From an uncultured Muribaculaceae bacterium (GTDB lineage: Bacteria > Bacteroidota > Bacteroidia > Bacteroidales > Muribaculaceae), in NCBI GenBank assembly GCA_905209725.1, contig CAJLTZ010000004.1, positions 1 to 48,899 of the forward strand: a DNA stretch of 48,899 nucleotides, in the 5' to 3' direction. Numbering within the stretch: position 1 is the stretch's first letter; each line of letters begins with the position of its first letter. Below are positions 42,909 through 48,899 of the stretch, one piece after another. Under the pieces are notes generated by a model. That model was not told where the DNA came from. It saw nothing but the letters and a program-made list of their open reading frames with translations, and did not search any database. The position numbers were made by a program, and so were the translations under genes.

Positions 42909-45900
42909 TTACTTCACGATGATCACTGTGCCCTTGCTGTGAGCCGAGATCACCGGTGCATACTGCGACTGCGCCTGTGAGATTCCGAGGGAATATTCTC
43001 CGGCACGGTCCACGAAGCATTCATAGTTTATCACATGCGTACCCTTCGTGAGATAGGGTATGAAGATATTGGTGGCATTTCCGCGAACCTCGCGATAGAA
43101 CCATGTTCCGTCGCTCTCGGCATAACCGGAGATCTGCTCGACCGGTTCGAGACAGGCGGCACGCGAATCAAGCACTGCCACATAGTCGAGGTCGCGGTCG
43201 GCCTTGATGGTCAGAGTCACCTTCACACGGTCGCCCACATTGAAGGGACCCGTTGTGGCCACATTCTCCTTGCCGCTCATCGTCACGGCGTACACATTCT
43301 TCTCTATAGACAACTGAGGCACCGAAGCAGATTTCACATCCTTAATAGGAGCGACATACTGAGTGACTACCCCACCCCACGACGGACCTGCCGCATTCTT
43401 GCTTACCGAGAGTGTCTTGCCGGATGCCTCCGAGGCGTCAAGATTTACCGTGAACGAACCGGTAAGCGCCGCAATGCGTCCCGGGTTGACAGATTTACCG
43501 GCGAGCGTGATTACCGGAGTCTCTGAAGCGGAGGTCCACTTGGTGCCGGTGGTGAGAATTGCATGCACCACTTCGCATGTGTTTCGCTCATCACCCCAGT
43601 TCTGCACTTGCTTCTGCAGCAGCAGCCACTGACGCAGACCATCCACTGCCGGGCTCTTAGGTTCAATCTCGGCATATGCCTCGAGCACCTGAGCCGTGGT
43701 GATCAGATTATTGAACGAACTGAATGAGGATTCATTCAGATTGTCATACCACATTCCTTTCGTCTCCGACTTCGAGGCGAACTGGCGGAGCGATTCGAGA
43801 ATCAATGTTGCATCCTTGCCGAATCCGCGTCGGCTCATAAGCGTGGCGGCAGTGGCCTTGTTGTAGATATCGAAGTCTCTCCATCCGCTGCGTATCTTTG
43901 AGATGGCGAGTTTTTCGAGGGCGCCGAAACCGTTCGTTGCCTTTACGTCGGGGAAGGAACTCTTCACATAAAGATAATTGAGGAGTTGCAACACGCTGAA
44001 ATAGCGCGGCGTGGTCCGCTGCCAGTCCTCCACGAGTTTGCGGTCGCAGAATGCGAAAGCCTTTATGGCCATGGCATCGCACTCCTTGGGGAGATAGCCC
44101 ATACCGCGGAGCATACCGAAATAGAGAAGCACGCGACCTGTGATATACTGCGACGACTCGCGCATGTCGGGACACCAGCTCCAGCCGCCGTCGGCACGCT
44201 GAGTATCCTTAAGCGTCTTGACAATCGAGGCCACGCTCTTCCCGGCAGCCTCTTTGTCGGCATATTTCACGAGCTGCGACATACGCTCCGTCTCAGCCTC
44301 CGCATCATTCACCCAGGGGGTATTGTTCAGCGTCACGGCCTTGAGGTCGGCGTTTTTCTGAAGGTTCGAAACCAGAGTGCTGTCAGCGGCATTTTCCTTG
44401 CTCGCAAGCAGAAGGATTCCCTTCATAAGTTCGGGATAATCGCGGCAGAGTCCGGCGGCCACGGCATTGCCGTAAAGCGCTTCAATCTGCGCAAGCGCGT
44501 TGACCGACTTGGGCTCGAGCAGCGAGGGAAGCGCTGTGACGCACTCCCACACAGGATTGTCGCAATATGTGAGGGTCACCTTGGAATTCTTGCCATACTT
44601 GGGCAACTTCACATCGAGCGTAGCCGAGCCCGGGTGCAGATAGAATGTAGTGGATTCCGTCACAGGTGTCGATGAAGGATAGAGCGGAATGAAGGTCTGC
44701 TCACCGTCGGAATTCGAGCCGGAGTATGCGTAGGCCCGGATGCCGAGTTGCGAGAGCATCATGTCGGCGGCAAAACTCATTGTCACGGTTCGCGAACCAT
44801 CGGCAGCGACATTCTCCGCAGCAAAATCCTCTGATGCGAGCACCATGCCGGTAGTGGGGTCGAACACCTCGATGCGTCCTGACAGGTCAGCCTGCTTGTC
44901 GGTATTATTAAAGAGGGTTGCGGAGATCTGCGCATTGTCGCCATAGCGTAGGAAACGGGGCGCGTTCATCTGCGCCATCACGCTCTTTGCGGCCACAGCG
45001 TCATATATGACAGCCGTGCCGAGCATATCGGGGGTATAACCCGCTATCTGGAATTGCCAGGTGCCCACGAATAGCGGTGCATCAAAGTCGACCGTGGCCA
45101 CTCCATTGCCATCGGTGTGGAGGTCGGGCTTGAAGAATGCCAACGGGCATTCCACCTGACGGAGCTGTACCTCCTCTTTTTCGCTGCTTCCGTTACCACC
45201 ATCGGCATTTGCCGAACCAGCCTCTGCAACTTCTTCATCAAAAGCACTCTCTTCTTTAGCTGCATAATCCATCGCACTTTCAACCGTAGCCGCGCGCTTC
45301 ATCACTCGGCGGGAGTCACGGATATGTATATTGCCCATGGGTGCAGCCGGCATAGCCGCAGACATCTCATTCATCACCATATAATCGGCGCCACCATAAT
45401 ATCTTCCATAGAGGCTCTGGCCATAAGTGTCGAAATCCGGGACATTAAACTGCGGCATACGGCAGCGCACATTGGCCAAGTCTCCCATGCCGGAAATGGT
45501 CATCGTGGTGGGATTGCTGAAATCAATGCGGGTGGGATTGTTCCAATAGAGGCCTAACACGGGATTGAAACTCCAGCTGAAGGGATTCAACGCATTGAGC
45601 GCCTTATTGGTCATCACGGCCATCACAGGGATATTGGCCATCGGTTTCCCTTTGACACTGAAACGGAATTTCCAGCTTTCACGGGCACCGGGTTCGATGC
45701 GGTCGCGGAATGTCTCCACTCCTACCTCAAGGCTGCGGGCCTGCTCGGCGGGAATCACTGTCACGGTCTCCTCACTGCTCGTAAGGTCGCGCGTGGCGGA
45801 GACTGTCACATAGATTCGGGAATTGTCAGCCGGTGCGGGAACATCTATGGTGATATTCTCACCTTTGGGCTGCACCCAGCGCCGGTCGATTATATGTTTT

Positions 45901-48641
45901 GTATCAGCAGTCTCTACAAGCAACCAACTGTCCTTATAACTTGAGCCGACTGTAATTTTCACCTTGCCTCCGGCCTTTACATCTGTCACGATGCTCTTTA
46001 CCGGCACCCATAATGCAGTTTCCACCGGTGGACGGCGCTCGCCAACCCGATATATCACAATCTTACGCTCCACATTGGGCATATCGCTGCTCTCTTCAAA
46101 CTCCTTGCTGAATGAAAACAACACATTATATCCCCCTGCATCGAATGATTCAAGAACCGGCTTAAAAAGTGGCGACTCAAACGAGCCCTCCTCTACAATT
46201 TCCTCCTTACTATTCTTTATCCTATAATAGATTGTTTTCTTGGCCGGATGACCCATGGCGTCTACTGCCGACACCTTCCAACCCTTGAATGTCTCGGAGG
46301 CATCCACGCGCTCCGGCATCTCGGGATTTATGGCATAGGCCACCACGGTAGAGAACCAGGCACTCGGCGACTGGCGGGTTTCACCTGCAGCATCAGTCAC
46401 ATCCGCCTGCACCGTGAAGCATCCGCGTTCATAAGGAGAGCCCTTCAGGTCGGCTGTGGCAAGCACAATCTTAAATTCACCTTTTTCGTCTGTCACTGTT
46501 TTGCCGCCATACTTAGCCTCCGGGCTACGGAAGCGCCACCACCAGGGCATGCTGCTGCTCACTGTGTACTTCACTTCGGCTCCGGCCACCGGCATACCCG
46601 AATATGTCCGGGCCTTTCCAAGAAGCGTCACCGTGTCGCCCAACCTGACATTGCCGTCGGCACCGGTTAGTTCCACATAGAAGGTCGGCGACTTATAGTC
46701 GGCCACCTCGACAGAGGTAGAGGTGATATTATACCATCTGTCATTCCTCAAAATGGCGGGATAATTAAGGGCCACGGAATATGTGCCGAGCAAGCCATCA
46801 CGCGGCACCGTGAATTCTCCATGGAAGCGGCCGTCGGCGTCGGTAGTCAACTTCACGCTGTCCACCATTTTGTCATTGGCATCATAAAGCATCGCCTTAA
46901 AATCATGATTGGCCACAGGAGAGAGCGTATTGCTCCGGTTCTTCCAGACCACCGCCGTAAAACCGATTTTCTCGCCCGGCTTATATATCGAACGGTCAGT
47001 AAGGATTTTTGCAAGAGTATCGGTTTTCTCTTTATTATCATATTCATTGCCAAGCCACATGCTGGAGGAACAGATATTGCCATCCTTTTCTGCCGTAAAT
47101 TTCAGCCACCTGTCTCCCGACGGAATCTGACAATATCCATCAGCATCCGTAACCGCAGATTTCACAAGGACCGGTTTATTGTGTGATTCATTGTAAAATT
47201 TCACGGTGGCTCCTGCCACGGGAGCGCCATTTACGCCATCCACGATATAGAGTCTCTCTTTCCCATCGCGACGGTATGTGATGCCACTCACATTGAAAAT
47301 CTGCCAGCGCACATAGTAATCACGGTTGATCACCCCTGCCGAAGAGGAATTCCGAGAGATTACGGCAAGATATCGGCCCTGATTGAGGGCGGGCATCCCA
47401 ATCTCACCTTTCGCGATATCAGGCACTACGCTATCCGCCTGCACACGCACAGAAGCCACAGGCATGCGTCCATTTACAAACTGCGACACCTTGGTCTGTG
47501 AATAGCGTTCGCTATCCACATTTCCCGGACACTCATAGATAAGCACATGAAAATCATAGATATTACGAGCCTCGTAATTCGCCTTTGCTCCTTTGCCCGG
47601 CAGAATCTGATTTTTGAAAGTGAGGCTCACCGACTCCTGGAGGAGTTCGGCACGCTCATTCTTCACCTCGCAGACGCCGGGGGCTTCCGGGAATCGTTTC
47701 AGATAGTCGTCATAGAGCGAGAGACGTTCGCGGCGCGCACTGTTAGGATTCTTATCATTTTCAATGGTATTGGCATACAATACCAGGAGATGACTGCAAT
47801 TGGGAGTATCCTTCAGACTGTCTACACACTGTTTCAGGAATTCTTCACGCCGGGAATCGGGAAGGTAACCATATTTCAGGAGATAAAGAAACGCGAGCCC
47901 ATTGGCATTGGCATCATTGATATGACGGGAAATGGCATTGCCAATCAGATGCAGGCACATTGAGTTGGCCGACTTGTCAGCTATGCCGCTGTTAGAATTA
48001 TTTCCTTTTGATGTGAAGGGAAGCATATTTGCTGACTGTTTTGAAAAGGCACTCACAATCTGGGCTCCCCGGATATCTATGAAGTCGGCCACACTGAATC
48101 CGGCCTTGACAGCATCTTTATAATTTTGCAGAATGGGAACTACGTTGGCCAGCGGAATCTTTGCAAGGCCGTCGCCGGCCGCAGCCTCTGCCACAAGCCT
48201 GCGCACTGTGATCGAAAACATATCGCCACTCCATTCCGTGACATCTGCCGGGAAAGTGTCGAGAGGCAGCGTGCGTCGGTCGTACTGCCATTGGTCATCC
48301 TGATAAATCTGATTGTAGAATTCCGCTTCAAGGAGTTTGGCGAGGGAGGCATAGGGTTCGCCACACTCCGAAGAGATTCGCCGGAAACATTCCAGCGACT
48401 TCGCATAATTGGAATGGCTGATCCGGTCGCGGGCCACAGTAAGTTGGATGGCCGCACGGATTGCCTTGTCTCCGTCGCGCGCAGCTATCGCATCGTCGAA
48501 TATCGGCAATGCATGTTTTTCCACCGTCTCCGGAAAAGCGAAATCCGGTTTTTCAAATGTATTTTTCACTGATTGTGGTTTTGCGCCCCATGCCGCCACT
48601 AAGGCAAGCAATGCGGCAATAATTGTGATTATCCTTCTCAT
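42909..48641 (-). CDS. Alpha-2-macroglobulin family protein, thioester-free
   Basis: This is a very large exported protein of 1910 residues with a signal peptide (about 1-19). Bacterial alpha-2-macroglobulins are thought to trap proteases at the cell envelope. Repeated macroglobulin-type beta domains are recognisable: ILTDRSIYKPGEKIGFTAVVW (split: TDRSIYKPGEKIGF), the bait-side region with low-complexity acidic sequence (about 1110-1150), the A2M segment FFKPDLHTDGNGVATVDFDAP, and an alpha/alpha toroid (about 1400-1720). The CxEQ thioester motif is missing from the expected place (ECVTALPSLLEPKSVNAL), as in many Bacteroidetes forms. No MG-type pbpC neighbour is present; IS elements lie on both sides. 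Confidence 0.9.
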   Translation of the reverse strand: MRRIITIIAALLALVAAWGAKPQSVKNTFEKPDFAFPETVEKHALPIFDDAIAARDGDKAIRAAIQLTVARDRISHSNYAKSLECFRRISSECGEPYASLAKLLEAEFYNQIYQDDQWQYDRRTLPLDTFPADVTEWSGDMFSITVRRLVAEAAAGDGLAKIPLANVVPILQNYKDAVKAGFSVADFIDIRGAQIVSAFSKQSANMLPFTSKGNNSNSGIADKSANSMCLHLIGNAISRHINDANANGLAFLYLLKYGYLPDSRREEFLKQCVDSLKDTPNCSHLLVLYANTIENDKNPNSARRERLSLYDDYLKRFPEAPGVCEVKNERAELLQESVSLTFKNQILPGKGAKANYEARNIYDFHVLIYECPGNVDSERYSQTKVSQFVNGRMPVASVRVQADSVVPDIAKGEIGMPALNQGRYLAVISRNSSSAGVINRDYYVRWQIFNVSGITYRRDGKERLYIVDGVNGAPVAGATVKFYNESHNKPVLVKSAVTDADGYCQIPSGDRWLKFTAEKDGNICSSSMWLGNEYDNKEKTDTLAKILTDRSIYKPGEKIGFTAVVWKNRSNTLSPVANHDFKAMLYDANDKMVDSVKLTTDADGRFHGEFTVPRDGLLGTYSVALNYPAILRNDRWYNITSTSVEVADYKSPTFYVELTGADGNVRLGDTVTLLGKARTYSGMPVAGAEVKYTVSSSMPWWWRFRSPEAKYGGKTVTDEKGEFKIVLATADLKGSPYERGCFTVQADVTDAAGETRQSPSAWFSTVVAYAINPEMPERVDASETFKGWKVSAVDAMGHPAKKTIYYRIKNSKEEIVEEGSFESPLFKPVLESFDAGGYNVLFSFSKEFEESSDMPNVERKIVIYRVGERRPPVETALWVPVKSIVTDVKAGGKVKITVGSSYKDSWLLVETADTKHIIDRRWVQPKGENITIDVPAPADNSRIYVTVSATRDLTSSEETVTVIPAEQARSLEVGVETFRDRIEPGARESWKFRFSVKGKPMANIPVMAVMTNKALNALNPFSWSFNPVLGLYWNNPTRIDFSNPTTMTISGMGDLANVRCRMPQFNVPDFDTYGQSLYGRYYGGADYMVMNEMSAAMPAAPMGNIHIRDSRRVMKRAATVESAMDYAAKEESAFDEEVAEAGSANADGGNGSSEKEEVQLRQVECPLAFFKPDLHTDGNGVATVDFDAPLFVGTWQFQIAGYTPDMLGTAVIYDAVAAKSVMAQMNAPRFLRYGDNAQISATLFNNTDKQADLSGRIEVFDPTTGMVLASEDFAAENVAADGSRTVTMSFAADMMLSQLGIRAYAYSGSNSDGEQTFIPLYPSSTPVTESTTFYLHPGSATLDVKLPKYGKNSKVTLTYCDNPVWECVTALPSLLEPKSVNALAQIEALYGNAVAAGLCRDYPELMKGILLLASKENAADSTLVSNLQKNADLKAVTLNNTPWVNDAEAETERMSQLVKYADKEAAGKSVASIVKTLKDTQRADGGWSWCPDMRESSQYITGRVLLYFGMLRGMGYLPKECDAMAIKAFAFCDRKLVEDWQRTTPRYFSVLQLLNYLYVKSSFPDVKATNGFGALEKLAISKIRSGWRDFDIYNKATAATLMSRRGFGKDATLILESLRQFASKSETKGMWYDNLNESSFSSFNNLITTAQVLEAYAEIEPKSPAVDGLRQWLLLQKQVQNWGDERNTCEVVHAILTTGTKWTSASETPVITLAGKSVNPGRIAALTGSFTVNLDASEASGKTLSVSKNAAGPSWGGVVTQYVAPIKDVKSASVPQLSIEKNVYAVTMSGKENVATTGPFNVGDRVKVTLTIKADRDLDYVAVLDSRAACLEPVEQISGYAESDGTWFYREVRGNATNIFIPYLTKGTHVINYECFVDRAGEYSLGISQAQSQYAPVISAHSKGTVIIVK

Positions 48642-48766
48642 ATCTCCTCATTAGTGTCCACTAAAAAATCATAAGAGTACTTTGAAATTATTGAAAATCA
48701 ATTTGTTGTGAGGGATTTTGGAGTCAACGGATTTCAAATTACATTTGCGGTCAGAATCAGACCGTT

Positions 48767-48899
48767 ATGCATAAAGACCCATTCGTTTTCTCCCAATTAG
48801 TCCAGTTTCTGGATAGAAATCACTTCAACTATCTCGTAAGGAAGTATGATGGAGACAAGTATGTAAAGAGTTATACTTGTTGGAATCAATTACTTACGA
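48767..48899 (+). CDS. IS4-type transposase, N-terminal part (cut by window end)
   Basis: The first 44 codons are in the window. They begin MHKDPFVFSQLVQFLDRNHF and continue NYLVRKYDGDKYVKSYTCWNQLLT, which matches the DUF4372-like N-terminal segment of IS4-type transposases of Bacteroidales. The left end of the element probably lies near 48,650, where AGTGTCCACTAAAAAATC follows the start region of the alpha-2-macroglobulin gene, but the right end is outside the window and the terminal repeat cannot be checked. Confidence 0.85.
   Translation, partial: MHKDPFVFSQLVQFLDRNHFNYLVRKYDGDKYVKSYTCWNQLLT

Overview
The window reads as a chromosomal segment of a Bacteroidales bacterium. A Muribaculaceae-like gut anaerobe is my best guess, but no rRNA is present to confirm it. 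The supporting features are promoters of the TTTG / TAnnTTTG type, a fused NuoC-NuoD, a complex I locus without nuoE, nuoF or nuoG, an AtpB with a long N-terminal extension, a very short AtpC, the glycogen trio (debranching enzyme, GT4, GH57), Bacteroidales-style lipoproteins and a large thioester-free alpha-2-macroglobulin.

Region 1 (1-11,800) is mainly housekeeping and envelope genes. On the minus strand lie ribonuclease E/G, a 29-residue very basic protein, an HU-type DNA-binding protein, an ApbE flavin transferase lipoprotein, a patatin with a C-terminal beta-barrel, a Sel1-repeat protein, a DUF349 coiled-coil protein, a cyclophilin and a small unknown protein. On the plus strand lie a DJ-1/PfpI protein and a YigZ/IMPACT protein. 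A solo hairpin repeat sits at 3619-3745.

Region 2 (11,800-20,706) is on the plus strand. It holds a cytidylate-kinase-like protein, RNase P RNA, a YihY-family membrane protein, and a glycogen/alpha-glucan cluster (debranching enzyme, GT4 synthase-like transferase, GH57 glycosidase) followed closely by tRNA-modifying GluQRS.

Region 3 (20,719-39,850) is on the minus strand. After an unknown envelope protein comes an 18-gene bioenergetic block. It runs from a promoter near 39,754-39,784 to a strong terminator at 22,122-22,159. The order is nuoA-B-CD-H, then a complete atpD-C-B-E-F-H-A-G set, then nuoI-J-K-L-M-N. The whole F1Fo ATP synthase operon is therefore nested inside the complex I operon, with junctions of only about 40 bp. 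Proton pumping and proton-driven ATP synthesis would be expressed from one transcript if no internal promoters act.

Region 4 (39,860-48,899) holds a lipoprotein, RNase Z, an IS5-like element with 32-bp perfect inverted ends, a 1910-residue alpha-2-macroglobulin, and the start of an IS4-type transposase with a DUF4372-like N-terminus, cut by the window edge. Inside each end of the IS5-like element is a long imperfect hairpin. The right-end hairpin is nearly identical to the solo repeat at 3619-3745. The left-end hairpin has a different stem sequence that still pairs, around the same apical motif. This repeat family, together with the nested atp/nuo operon, is the part of the window most worth following up.
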